From NCBI GenBank assembly GCA_963575745.1, contig CAUYUJ010015029.1, positions 175,001 to 239,000 of the forward strand: a stretch of DNA of 64,000 nucleotides, read 5' to 3'. The notes beneath the pieces are model-generated. The model saw nothing but the letters and a program-made list of their open reading frames with translations. It had not been told where the DNA came from and did not search any database. This DNA is from Prorocentrum cordatum (Eukaryota; Sar; Dinophyceae; Prorocentrales; Prorocentraceae). Below are positions 53,326 through 63,813 of this stretch, in pieces. The position numbers and the translations under genes are program-made. Position 1 is the first letter of the stretch, and each line of letters starts with the position of its first letter.

Positions 53326-55314
53326 TCACACCACCAGCGCGGCCCGGGCGGCCCGCGCCCGCGGCGCCCAGGCCTCCAGGAGCACCGGCTGCGGCTCGCC
53401 CTCGGCGGCGACCACCTCGGCGGCCACCGACTCGCCTGCGCCGGCGCCGCTGGTGAGCTGGAGGGCGTAGGCCCCGGCGTGGCTGACGCGGTCCCCGCTG
53501 TCGGCGAAGAGGGCGAGAGTCTCGGCCCCGACCGCGAACTCCACGGCGGCGCTCTCGCCCGCCCGCAGCGACACGCGGCGGAAGCCGAAGAGCTGCCGGC
53601 GCAGCAGGGCCGCGCGGCTGCCCCGCGGAGCGGCGCCGCGGGGCGAGAAGAAGGCCATGACCACCTCGTCGCCCTCCCGGTCGCCGGTGTTGGTCACCTC
53701 CACGCGTATCGTCGTCTGCCCGCCCCTCTGCGGGATGTCGACCTTCGCTGCGGAGAGGAGCCGCAGGGCGAAGGTCGTGTAGGAGAGCCCGTGGCCGAAG
53801 GGCCAGAGCGGCTCCCCCGTGAAGTAGCGGTACGTGCGCCCGGGCCCCTTCGTCATGTCGAAGTCCAGCATGTCAAACTGCTTCTCGAAGTCCTCGTCGT
53901 AAACGGTCACGGGCAGCTTGCCCCAGCGGTTGGTGATGCCCAGAAGTGCCCGCGCGAGCGCTCGGCCCCCGTAGAAGCCAGGGTACCACGCCTCCACGAT
54001 GGCGTCCGCGTGCTCCTTGACGTGGCTCATCGCCACCGCGCCGCCATTCAGCAGCACCACCGTGACCCGCTTGCCGGCCGCCCGGACTGCGTCGAACAGT
54101 GCCACCTGGCCCGCCGGCAGAGCGATGGACTTCCTGTCGGTGCCCTCCGCCTCGATGCTGGACGTGTCCAGGCCGAGGGCCAGCACCACGTGGTCTGCCT
54201 GCTTGGCGACCTGCACCGCACCGTCGAACAGGCTCCTGTCCTCGGACGTCACGCTGGGCAACCCTGGTGCAGAGAGGACGGTCGTGAGATTGCCGAGCGC
54301 CTCGGCGATCGACTGGACGCAGCCGTACTGCTCGCCGCCCTTGGCCGTGAGCTCGGGACAGGTCTGCCCCAGGTAGTTCCCGAGGAGCCCGTACCGCGCG
54401 CCGGCGTGCGGGCCGATGACCGCCACGACGCCGCCAGAGATCGGCAGGGTTCGGTTGCGGTTCTGGAGCAGCACGAAGCCCTGCTCGGCTGCATCCAGGG
54501 CCGCCCGCACGTGCTCCTCGCTGCGGACGACGTTCGGGGCGAAATGCTCGTAGGCCTGGGCAGCGGGCGGATCGAAGAGTCCGAGGCGGAACCTCAAGGA
54601 CAGCGTTCGTTTCAACGCCGCATCCAGGGCAGCCTCGCTCAACTTACCTGACCGCACGAGCTCAGGGATCATCGTAATGTATTCCCCTCTGACCGCCCAA
54701 GGGCCGTGCCTGCCCCACCCTGCTGACTGAACGTCGGTCCCTGCCTGAACGGCTGCCGCGACTGCGTCTTCCATGGACGCGACATACCAGTGCGAGCGGT
54801 AGATGTCCTCCACGGCTCCAGAGTCTCCTGTGACATAGCCCTGGAACCCCCATTCCTCCCTCAGCTTCTGCCCCAGCAACCACTTGTTGGCGCAGCTTGG
54901 CACGCCGTTCACCGCGTTGTACGAGCACATCACGCCGAGTGCACCCCCCTCCACGACGCTGCTGCGGAATGCCGGGAAATAGCTAGATGCCAAGTCGTAC
55001 GCGGAGATGTTGGGGTCGATCGTGTGGCGGGTGCACGACCCGCCTGGGCACAGGCCCTTCCCTGGGAAGCGCGCTGGCCCTCCAGGGCCAGGCCAGGCGC
55101 CCTCCAGCGAGTTCGCCACGAAGTGCTTCAGCGTCACCACGGCCTGCAAGTACCGCGGGTCCTCACCCTGCTGCAGCCCCTGCGTGACCGCCACTCCGAA
55201 GCGCCCGAGCAGGAAGGGGTCCTCCCCCGGGGTCTCCAGGTTGCGGCCCCAGCGCGGGTCCCTGACGATGTTGACGTTGGGGCTCCAGCAGTCGAGCCCC
55301 ACGGGTGGCAGCTC
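53326..55314 (-). CDS. family 3 glycoside hydrolase (beta-xylosidase/beta-glucosidase type), second exon
   Basis: Cleaves terminal beta-linked sugars from oligosaccharides. LDCWSPNVNIVRDPRWGRN and ETPGEDP open the TIM barrel. TLKHFVANSLE and CSYNAVNGVPSCAN follow. The nucleophile Asp is in GYVTGDSGAVEDI (about residue 306 of the joined protein). The alpha/beta sandwich domain has AEQGFVLLQNRN. PFGHGLSYTTF and VEVTNTGDREGDEV mark the C-terminal fibronectin-III-like domain. The WSPNVNIFRDPRWGR style and Cys pattern resemble plant/fungal beta-xylosidases, but the substrate cannot be decided. Joined with the first exon it makes about 804 residues, a normal family size. No breaks are seen. Confidence 0.9.
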   Translation of the reverse strand, partial: ELPPVGLDCWSPNVNIVRDPRWGRNLETPGEDPFLLGRFGVAVTQGLQQGEDPRYLQAVVTLKHFVANSLEGAWPGPGGPARFPGKGLCPGGSCTRHTIDPNISAYDLASSYFPAFRSSVVEGGALGVMCSYNAVNGVPSCANKWLLGQKLREEWGFQGYVTGDSGAVEDIYRSHWYVASMEDAVAAAVQAGTDVQSAGWGRHGPWAVRGEYITMIPELVRSGKLSEAALDAALKRTLSLRFRLGLFDPPAAQAYEHFAPNVVRSEEHVRAALDAAEQGFVLLQNRNRTLPISGGVVAVIGPHAGARYGLLGNYLGQTCPELTAKGGEQYGCVQSIAEALGNLTTVLSAPGLPSVTSEDRSLFDGAVQVAKQADHVVLALGLDTSSIEAEGTDRKSIALPAGQVALFDAVRAAGKRVTVVLLNGGAVAMSHVKEHADAIVEAWYPGFYGGRALARALLGITNRWGKLPVTVYDEDFEKQFDMLDFDMTKGPGRTYRYFTGEPLWPFGHGLSYTTFALRLLSAAKVDIPQRGGQTTIRVEVTNTGDREGDEVVMAFFSPRGAAPRGSRAALLRRQLFGFRRVSLRAGESAAVEFAVGAETLALFADSGDRVSHAGAYALQLTSGAGAGESVAAEVVAAEGEPQPVLLEAWAPRARAARAALVV

Positions 55315-55531
55315 CTCGCGAGCGACGAACGTGCCCATATCCACGCACTCGCGGTCTGGCTTCCGAGGCGCGCTCCCATGAATCCGCGATCTCATGGATA
55401 CGTTCCGTGCGAGCCGTCCGCGCAACGCCGCCCCGTGTCCATGGGGCCGCGGCCGCGGAATCTGGAGCGCGAGCCCGTGGATCTGGACGTCCCCCGCCCC
55501 CGAGCTCCGTGGGCGGGTGATTCTCCCCGAC
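55315..55531 (-). other. GT-AG intron of the GH3 gene (inferred)
   Basis: The first exon ends ...LRSLWRQG at a GGG/GTCGGG donor (55531-55530). Homology resumes at ELPPVGLDCWSPN after a GCGAG acceptor. Both are phase 0, length 217 bases. Edges are judged by eye from the family alignment. Confidence 0.6.
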
Positions 55532-55957
55532 CCCCTGCCGCCACAAGCTGCGCAGCTCGCGCCCGATCACGCGCCCCATGCCGTGCCAGACCGTCTCGTT
55601 GAAGGCGGCGCCCAGGAAGTTGGGGTTCGGGAAGGGGGTCGGGCAGCGCCCGCCGCTGCCGCAGCGCGACTCCACCCCGTGGATGCAGTTCGCGCCCCAG
55701 TCGTACTGCGGCACCCCCAGGCGGCTGATGTTGCCCCGGGGGCTGAAGCGCGCCTCCATCAGCTGCGGCTTCTCGTCGAGGCTCAGCCGCGAGACGAGGT
55801 CGTCCACGCGCCGCGCGAGCGGCAAGCTCGCGTCGCAAAAGGGGAACTGGCGGTGGCCCTCCGTGCACGCGTACCGGAACGGCAGCGGGGTCGCCGCGCG
55901 CAGGGGCACCGCCACGGCCGCAGCCAGCAGCGCCGACAGTACCCTGCGAGATGCCAT
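55532..55957 (-). CDS. family 3 glycoside hydrolase, first exon with signal peptide
   Basis: 142 codons from the ATG at 55957. MASRRVLSALLAAAVAVPL is a signal peptide, so the enzyme enters the secretory path. Family 3 N-terminal motifs follow: FPFCDASLPLARRVDDLVSR, LSLDEKPQLM, LGVPQYDWGANCIHGVES and FPNPNFLGAAFNETVWHGMG. A weak leader relic lies about 60 bases upstream. No second in-frame ATG is closer to the relic except one before SNSMAS, which would spoil the signal peptide start. Confidence 0.85.
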
Positions 55958-56016
55958 GCTGTTCGACTGTGGGGCACCGCCCGCCTCCGAGCTCAGCCGA
56001 GCACCGAGCACGTGAA

Positions 56017-56031
56017 CTTTGAGCCAGACAG
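56017..56031 (-). other. possible truncated DinoSL relic upstream of the GH3 gene
   Basis: The minus strand reads GTCTGGCTCAAAG, matching the 3' half of the leader (TTTTGGCTCAAG) with one substitution and one inserted A. Its position and orientation are right for the gene 60 bases downstream. The short match makes it uncertain. Confidence 0.4.
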
Positions 56032-56639
56032 ATCGTTAGACATGGCAGTCGAGCTGCACCGCCATCTAGATCGCCAGACACTTTGGTCGTCAACGGCAGT
56101 TCGTTGGGACAAAATTCGCCATGTTTGTAGCGAGGTCGTCCGGAGCGGCGACCGTTAGCTAAGTCGTCATTCTCGTAACAGCCAAATGCAGTGGTCGTCG
56201 TGGCTGCCTGGTGCAATTGTCCCGTTGATGTCCTGCAGTTGCTTTGTGGTTCAGCAGCGCGATCACTTGGGCCTTTGGATGGATAGTCATATACATCTCC
56301 AGATATGGGGTCAAAGCAATACCTCGATCACCGGATGGGTCCTGTATCGGATCGCTGAAAACGAGACCGCTGAAACGTCGCTCGGTGAATACACGCGGCT
56401 GCCCCATACGGCTGTGACGCCGTTGTCATGTGGTTGTCCTGTGCGGTTGCCCATAAATGCCCTGTGAATTAGACCGATCCTTTGATACGCGATTTGGTCA
56501 TTCGCACGGTCGTGAAAAGGTCTTCGAGCTGGACAATGCACGCCACTCAGCGCGAATCCACCGCAAATCAACAACTGCATCCTTGCCTCGAAATCTCGGC
56601 AGGCGAAAGACACAACCCGATGCAAGTGGCGTCTGGAGA

Positions 56640-57110
56640 GGCCATGCGAACGCGCCCACAAAGACAGCAGGCGGAACTCCTTATAGAGCGCGACCCGCGT
56701 GAGGGGTGCTCCGAATAAGCGGGGCAACGCCGTACGAACGCGCCCACCAGGGCCGTCTATGGGTCACGAAAGGCGTGAGGAGTGCAACGAACTGGGCAAG
56801 CCATGCCATGCAAAAGCACCCGCTGGAGCCGTAGGTGGAACAACATATTGGCCATTTGGCAACGGTCAGGGATTCGCGGAATCAGGCGGGGCAGCGCCAT
56901 GCTGGTGTCGTAAGAGCTCCGCATGGGGCACGACACGAGAGAGGAGTGCGCCGAATTGTGCGGGGCAGCGCCACGTGAACGCACCCAGGTGGGCCGTAGG
57001 TGGAGCTCTCAGATCGCACGACACGTGAGAGGAGAGCGCCGAACTCTCTGGGGCAGCGCCACGCCGAACGCGGTTGAGCCCTCTCTGGGGGCACGAAACT
57101 TATGAGGTGT
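56640..57110. repeat. ~85-bp degenerate tandem repeat, five units
   Basis: Landmarks GCACGACACGNGAGAGGAG, GCGGGGCAGCGCCACG and GGGCCGTAGGTGGA recur. 57110-57600 after it has no recognisable gene. Confidence 0.75.
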
Positions 57111-57639
57111 GAGCCGACACGGGCACCCCGACGGAGAGCTGAGGCAGAGAGGAGGAGGAAGAATGGGAGGAGGAAGTGAAGCGAGGTTGGGCAAAGCGGA
57201 CTCAGCAGGAGGACCCAATTAACAATGCAAGGGTTGGGGAAAAACATCACCCAACACATTCTCGTACGGAGAGGATATCGTTATCTATGCCGCTCTTGTC
57301 ATGGTAGCCGCCCTTGGCCTGATGAACGCTTGAAACTGGACGAGCTTTGGAAATAACATGCGCTACGTGTTGCTGAATAGATACCTGCACGACCTCCGAC
57401 CAACGGGCCCCGGACGAGGGCAAAACACACGGCACTGACCAGGTTAACAAAGCTGACTGATCCAGTGGGAACTGAAGGGCCCATCATCACAACCCCCGTC
57501 AAACTTTATAAATACGCGGGGGCCCCGGTCTCGCTGTAGCGACGTCGTCGTCGTCGCTGCTGTCCTCCTCCACCTCCTTTCTCCGCGTGGGCCTTACTGG
57601 AACCCCCTGAGACTATACATCCCTAGTAGAACCTCATCC

Positions 57640-57765
57640 GCCTTCTCCTTCTCCTCCTCCTCCTCCTCCTCCTCCTCCTCCTCCTCCTCCTCCTCCTGCC
57701 CCTCCTCCTTCTCGTTCGTACTCCACATCCTCCTCCTCCTCCTCCTCCTCCTCCTCCTTGTCTTG
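57640..57765. repeat. (CCT)n array
   Basis: CCT runs at 57640-57700 and 57730-57760. 57770-58260 is unique DNA with a GAT run near 57850-57890 and no gene. Confidence 0.9.
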
Positions 57766-58264
57766 CCAAGTGGGGCACACTGGAATCCAGCACGAACGTA
57801 TAGAGAATCAAGGCATATCAGCCAGCGTTGACTCCAAATAGATAGTGGGTGATGATGGTGATGATGACGATGATGATGACGATGAGGACGATCCTCATTT
57901 CCACACGCGCACACTCCAGACCACTGCACTGTACCGTACAGTACTGGACCGTGCGGCCCAGCAGCTGCGTCAGGGGGCATAGGAATTAGGGGGTGCAAAG
58001 GAATTAGGGGGGGGGAACGGACCAATTGGTAGGGTTTGAGTTAGAAGCCCTATAGGGCAAGCCGATTGGAGAATACCTCAAACATTTTCCTTCACTGGAG
58101 CGTCCATGGGCGAACAAAACCACAGAACACATCCTCGACCCCCCCCTCCTTTCTCCTACTCTCCTTCTCTTCCGGCCCCTCTTCTGCGGGCCAGCTCTTC
58201 GGTCCAAATCTCTCGCTCTCGAGAAGGCCGTCCCTCTCCTTCGCTCACTGTCTGCCTCGATCCT

Positions 58265-58285
58265 CCATCCTCCTCCTCCTCCTCC

Positions 58286-58318
<33 letters not shown>

Positions 58319-58815
58319 ATCCTCCTCCTCATCCCCCTCATCCTCCATCTCCTTCTCCTCCTCCTCCTCCTCCTCCTCCTCCTCCTCCTCCTCCTCTTCC
58401 TCCTCATCCTCCCTCCCTCCTCCTTCTCTTCCTCCTCCTCCTCCTCCTCCTCCTATCCATCCCCTGCTCCTCGATCCTCCTCCTTCTCCTCCTCCTCCTC
58501 CTCCTCTCCTCCTCCTCTCCCTCCTCCTCCTCCTCCTCCTCCTCCTCCTCCTCCTCCTCTCCTCCTCCTCCTCCTCCTCTCCTCCATCCTCCTCCTCCTC
58601 AAATTCCTGCTCCTCCTTCTCCTCCTCATCCTCCATCCTCCTCTTCCTCCTCATTCTCCTCCTCCTTCTCCTTCCTCCTCCTCCTCCTCCTCCTCCTCCT
58701 CCTCCTCCTCCGCCTCATCCTCCATCCTCCATCCTCCATCCTCCATCCTCCATCCTCCATCCTCCATCCTCCCTCCTCCTCCTCCTCCTCCTCCTCCTCC
58801 TCCTCCTCCTCCTCC
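58265..58815. repeat. (CCT)n array with CCTCCAT units
   Basis: 550 bases of CCT interrupted by CTT and by seven tandem CCTCCATC units near 58720-58770. Poly-Glu/Arg/Ser frames are artefacts. Confidence 0.95.
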
Positions 58816-58829
58816 GACCCCGTTCCTCC

Positions 58830-58957
58830 ATGCTCTCGAGCCATGTCTCCCGTGGGTCCGATCCTCGGCCCAGAGCTCGTCCGTCATCGCGCCGTCCTCC
58901 TCGCCCTTGATCTTGTACATGTAGCCGTATCCGTGGATCCACTCGCGCTGCTGCAGG
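58830..58957 (-). CDS. putative internal exon of an unidentified gene
   Basis: A good 3' splice site (CAACTCACCTGCAG) precedes 58957. The frame reads QREWIHGYGYMYKIKGEEDG followed by AMTDELWAEDR, with codons ending in C or G and a natural residue mix. The plus strand has a look-alike donor (CTGCAGGTGAGT) at the same place, so the opposite direction is possible. The exon's 3' end is not resolved. Confidence 0.4.
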
Positions 58958-59475
58958 TGAGTTGGCGGGGCGCGGGCCAGCCTTCTCCCCGCCCCGTCCC
59001 CGCGTCACCGTCCCCGTTTCCCCTCCTTCCTGGCCGGGCTTGCCTGTAGATGCAGGCGCCCTGGGCCGGGGTCCCTCCCGAGCCCCTCCCGTGAGCAGCG
59101 TATCGTATGCCTCCCGTGCATGCCCGCTCGCTTCCGGTGCATGTCCTCGCTTCCGGGCATGCCACGCGGCCAGCGCTGCTGCCAGAAAGCTCGCTCGAAG
59201 CGTGCCCGCTCGGAGGTTGCAGGGAGCCCCATCTCCTCCTCCTCCATTCCCCCTCCCTGCGCGCACGTTCGCGCGCCAAGCCAGAGGGGCCGGGAGGGGG
59301 GAGGCAATGGAGGGAGGAGGGGGAAGCAGAGGTAGGAGAGGGGGGGGCGCGCTGCTGGGCGCCTATAGACGTCGCTGTGCGACTACCTTTTTGAGCCAGG
59401 CTGGGCCGCCGCACGAGATCTCCACCGGGAGCTCCGCTCCAGCCGGAATCCGTGGGCGCCCCCGGGGGTGGGGGG

Positions 59476-59651
59476 TACAGTCGGGCTGCTGAAAGAAGGA
59501 ACGCGAAATGAGGAACGAAGCCCCTTCTTGGCCCTGTAAGCGCCTCCGTGCCCCAGGAGGGCAAGAGGAACGGCACTGGAGGAACCTACGTAAGGAACAT
59601 CGAGCCCCTTCCGAACCCAAACTGTTCCTTCTGTCAGCGTCTTGGCTGCAC
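59476..59651 (+). mobile_element. MITE-like dispersed repeat, family 2, copy 2
   Basis: Second copy of the 42965-43139 element in the same orientation. It keeps TACAGTC at the left, while the right end has decayed to GGCTGCA. Confidence 0.75.
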
Positions 59652-59927
59652 GGGGCCTTGGACCGTCACGGCCTCGGCGTCGAGCTGGACAGACGGCATC
59701 CGCGGGAGCGCGTCGCCTCTGCGCGTGCCGACCCCCCCCTCGGGCGCGCTCCCAGCCGTTGGCCGAGCGCCCCAGCGGAGGCACCGCAAGGAGGCGCGCA
59801 GCGTGCCGACCTTGCGCCAGCCACGCCGTCCTGCGCCGTGTCTGGGCACGCCGCGGGGGGCAGCAAAAGCGTGCGCACGCGGAGCTTCGCCGGGACGACC
59901 ACTCCGAAGCGCATCTAGCACGCCTCC

Positions 59928-60035
59928 TCCTCCTCCTCCTCCTCCTCCTCCTCCGCCTCCGCCTCCGCCTCCTCCGCCTCCTCCTCCTCCTCCTCCGCCT
60001 CCTCCTCCTCCTCCTCCTCCTCCTCCTCCTCCTCG
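59928..60035. repeat. (CCT)n/(CCG)n array
   Basis: CCT with CCGCCT variants. The following 60040-60680 shows no gene, and a GGA run lies at 60685-60730. Confidence 0.9.
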
Positions 60036-60853
60036 CATGCCTGATGCTAACTGGCTGCGCCGAAATGTACATGCTCACTAAACCCACCGCGCCGCCTCGC
60101 CTGCCCACCCGTCGGCGGTCCGCTGGCCCGCGCCACAAACCTTTCCTGCTGCGTGACGCGGGCAAGGTGGGGTGGGCGTGTACAGTGGGTTTTCTCTCCT
60201 GCGGAGAACAATTATCAGGGTTGGGAGAAAGGGGTCTGGGAGGATGAAGGGTATGAGCAATAGCATCCAGATGCAACGAACGATACCTTCGGCCGCCTAC
60301 GAGTAATGGTAACCTCATTTCTCCCACACCCCATCCTCCAGGCCGAAAGCAACGATCATAGACTGTCCCGTGGCGGCGCGGGTGTCGTCCGCCGCAGAGT
60401 TTTCTGCGCCCTTGCCCGGGCTCATCAACCGAAAGTACGGAGCTCCGCTCCCTGGGCCGCGGCGTGGCCTTGCGTAGCGCAGGAAGCACGCAGAGGAGGA
60501 GAAGGAGGACGGGGAGGGGCATGAGGGAGACGGGGATGGGGCAGGAGGATGGGGGATGGAGTTGGGGAGACGTCAGGAAAGAAAAAGAGAGAGAGAGATG
60601 GGGGAGTAGGGGGTCAGGAGGAAGACGAGGACGAGGACGGGGATGGGGAAAGGGAGAATGCAGAAGGTAGACGAGAGTTGAAGAGGAGGAGGAGGAGGAG
60701 GAGGAGGAGGAGGAGGAAGAGGAGGAGGTTGAGAGGGGAAGAAGATAGACGGTCAGGAAAAGGCGAACGAGGGGGACAAGGAAAAGGCGGAGAAGGAGAA
60801 TGATGAGGAGCGACCGTACCGAATGAGTCCGGACCTACGGCTCGACAGCGCGC

Positions 60854-63490
60854 TCAGCAACCATTGGCGGCCTTCGCTTCTGCCAGAATCGTGTAATGAA
60901 ATGTGGGAGTAGTGGGAGCGCTCCCTCGTGCATCAGACTCTGCCTTCAGTTTGTGGTATATGTGAAACGCCAAAACGTCGGCCTGATGCAAACGAGCACG
61001 TGGATACTCTCGCTCAGGATCGGGTTCCATCCCCAGTCCGAGGCGAGGAACGGGGGAGGCGGGCAAGTGACCACGAAGAAGAGCGAGGAGGTGAAACAGG
61101 CGAGGACAGGAAAGGTAGTGGCTGAAATCATCGCTGGCTGGGGGCTCGCATCCGAAAAGCGAAGGCTGGCGGTCCATGGATGGGATCCGCGCTGATGTTG
61201 TCCAAGCTCCAGCCAAGGTCATTAAGTGGGCCCATGCCCAGGAGGGCCGGGATCTAGCAAGAATCCTACGGAACGCGATTCATCGCAGGCTGATCTCATG
61301 ATCCGGGAGTTGGGGGAAGAGGGGGAGCTAAGAGTAGATACGTCGACGGAGAAGGGAAGGCATACGGTCAGGGAACAAAGATAGCCGAAGTGATCGAGCG
61401 AACACTCGCTGTGGGCGGGGTCGGCGCCCGTCCACCTGGGCAGTGCGGAGTTGTACGTTGGCCGCGGTCGCACTCTCTTGCCATGCGTGCTGGGGGATGC
61501 CAACGGGGGAGTGGAGGACAACGAGGCAAGGTATTCAGCTATGCTGACACGGTTCCTTCCCCACTCGGGGGAGAGAGCACCTCGGAGGAAATCTACAAGA
61601 TGACCATGCAACCAAGCATGCTCGTGCAGTTGCGCCAGTGCTGCCCTCCACCCGTCCGCCGGCCCCACCTCTAAAGTATGGTGGGCCGTACGCCATGCTG
61701 CTGCTGCAGCTGTCGTGCAGAGCGGGGATGGGGTGGCGGAGGGGAGCCACGCTCCAATGCACAGAAGTTCAGCTAATGCACAGGAGTTGGGAGGGAGACG
61801 CAGTAGGCGGTGGAGGACGTGACGCTCAGCAGAGAGCACAGCAGCAGGGAGGGGGAAGAGTTGGGAAAGATATTGGCACACTGGCAATATCCCCATGTAA
61901 TAGATCCTACAATTAGCCTCGGCGGGGCCCTGGTAAGAGACGTTTCCTTGGTCCTGGTCTTCCTCTTTCGCACTACCCCGGTCCACTGGTCATCCAGACC
62001 AGCCTCGGGGCCGACCAGAACTCCGAGATAAGGGGCGCAGCCGGCGATCTTGAATGCGCCCCACGCTGGGACCAGTACCTGAAGAAGCTGGCGCATCTGA
62101 CGAGCACTGGCCTCCGTGAAACGCTGCCTCAAGGGAACTAAAACGCACTTGGCCGGCTGAAGCTCCAGCGTGGCGACTTTTTCGGCCGAAGCGAAAGGCA
62201 GAACCAGGAGGCGGAGGTCGTGCACGGAGGGGAGAGCGGATCCCACGTCGTCAGCACAGGCGCCGTTGAGCGGCGGGACGCTTGGGAGGTGACGGATCTG
62301 GGCCGTCTGAGCCTCGAAATGCCTGAGGAATGGGTCCATAGCGAATGCCCAGAGGGTACCAGAGAGGGGATACCCCTGAGCAACGCCACAGGTCAAAAAG
62401 AGCAAGAGGGAGCGGAGGGGGCCAGCCTGGAGGTGAGCAAGAGAGGAAGCGTACACCGCATCCACGAAGGCCACATAGCCCTCAGGGATCTGGAGTTGCA
62501 AGGGCACACGCCGGAGAAACGGTCGGGACAGCGACGGACGCGCTGCCTCAGAATCACAGGACGCGAAGACAGGCGTCAGCTCGCCGTGGTTGCTGGCAGC
62601 TCTGCAGCAAGCGCCATGCGCCACGATGTGCTTCAGGAGTGAGCCCTTGCTGGACGGGGCGCGCGCTCTCGCGCCACTGACCCCCGACAGCCCGTGGTTG
62701 ACGGCTGTCGCCGTGGCCTCCACGTCGGTGCTCTCCATGGTCCGCGGACGCGCCTGCCCAGCCCGACGGAGGACGTCAGCTGCGTCAGCAGCCCCGTCGC
62801 CCTTCAGCACGGGCGCCGGGCACGAGAGGTCGAGGCCCCGCGGCGGCGCGCGCCCGGCGACGAGGCCCCCCATCACCCGAGCAGAGCGCCTCAGGGAGCC
62901 GCGTCGTCCAGCAGCCCGGCCGAGGCCGGTATGGGCAGTGCAGGCCAGGCGCCGAGAACTCTGCCCGAGAGAGGGCCCCGGCAGGCGCCTGCGTCGAGGG
63001 AGCGGGCAGCTGCGGGGCTTCGCCGTCGGGGACGTGCTCGGCCAAGTGCTGGTCGACCATGGCATCCTCGACCGCTCTGCCGCGGCAGACGGGGCCCCCG
63101 TGGCGGAGAAGCGCTCCGCGCGCACGGGGGCGTCGCCGCGCAGTGTTGCCGCCGGATGGCCAGGACAGTCGACGCGAGTGCCGCAGAGCTGGAGGCGTCG
63201 GCGGGACGGCGCCCACAGGTGCGCCCGCCGGCAGGCGACGCGATGTAGCTTCCGCACCTGTGCTGCCGAAGGGCCAGCGCCGCCTGGACGGAGCCGGGCC
63301 GCGTCCTCAGCGCGCTGTGCCGCAAGGCTCCGCATGCGATCGTGCCATTGGGCGTGGAGGTGGATCGACTGGTTGAGGACGCCTCGGAGGAGGAAAAGGA
63401 GCAGGAGACGGGAGAGGAGGGGAGAAAGGGCAGAGGACGGTGGGGCGGATGAGCAACAAACATCGCTACCCAAAGCCATTCGATGCGTCA
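60854..63490 (-). mobile_element. LINE-like (non-LTR) retrotransposon, frame-broken
   Basis: Recognisable pieces lie in three frames. In 61773-63491, RT text reads EGYVAFVDAVYASSLAHL, LTCGVAQGYPLSGTLWAFAM (fingers/palm motif B) and ACADDVGSAL (motif C Asp-Asp, near 62247-62258), then KCVLVPLRQRF. In 61222-61986 the thumb and C-terminal region continues (ILPVCQYLSQLFPLPAAVLS, LHRLLRLPPNSCAL). In 60854-61222 a zinc-knuckle-like CEPPASDDFSHYLSCPRLF follows. The order and spacing match dinoflagellate LINE-type elements, but changes of frame near 61950 and 61220 and an unclear N-terminal part show it is probably dead. No endonuclease domain is identified. Confidence 0.7.
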
Positions 63491-63813
63491 TGCCGTTTGC
63501 TCAAAACGCCTGCCTTGACCGGATATCCGATGGGACCAACCTGCTGGCCATAGTACCTCTTCTTTATGTAGTTCTCGATGTCGCCGATCGGGAGCATGTT
63601 CTTGAATTGTCTTGGAATGAACTGCACTCGAGTGCCTCCGCCCACTTCTAAGAGAGAGAGAGAGAGAGAGCCCGAAGACGCGGCACTATCATCATCACAA
63701 AAATCATCATTACCCTTCACTTCAAACCTCTGGTTTATCTGCCACAGGCAGTACCTGCCAATCCCCTGGTTCCAGCCAATGCCGAGGCGGGTCACCAATA
63801 GGAGGGTCGACAC
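63466..63813 (-). CDS. ORF of unknown nature at the window end
   Basis: 116 codons with unusually low GC and a balanced composition: QFIPRQFKNMLPIGDIENYI and KKRYYGQQVGPIGYPVK. A (GA)n run inside gives SLSLSL. It could be an exon or chance. 63814-64000 holds nothing else recognisable. Confidence 0.2.
   Translation of the reverse strand: MSTLLLVTRLGIGWNQGIGRYCLWQINQRFEVKGNDDFCDDDSAASSGSLSLSLLEVGGGTRVQFIPRQFKNMLPIGDIENYIKKRYYGQQVGPIGYPVKAGVLSKRHDASNGFG

Noticed and set aside
53143-54651. 502-codon plus-strand ORF across the GH3 gene
   Set aside because: Antisense shadow of the GH3 exon in high-GC DNA; no domain, and GH3 motifs on the other strand are clear.
57299-57325. GTAGCCGCCCTTGGC as a spliced-leader relic
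   Set aside because: Too few matches to the leader (the TTTTGGCTCAAG half is missing).
59380-59402. GCCTGGCTCAAAAAGG (minus) as a spliced-leader relic
   Set aside because: Four bases of the core are missing and no ORF follows in a sensible position.
59383-60522. 379-codon minus-strand ORF
   Set aside because: Runs through a CCT array as poly-Arg and has no domain.
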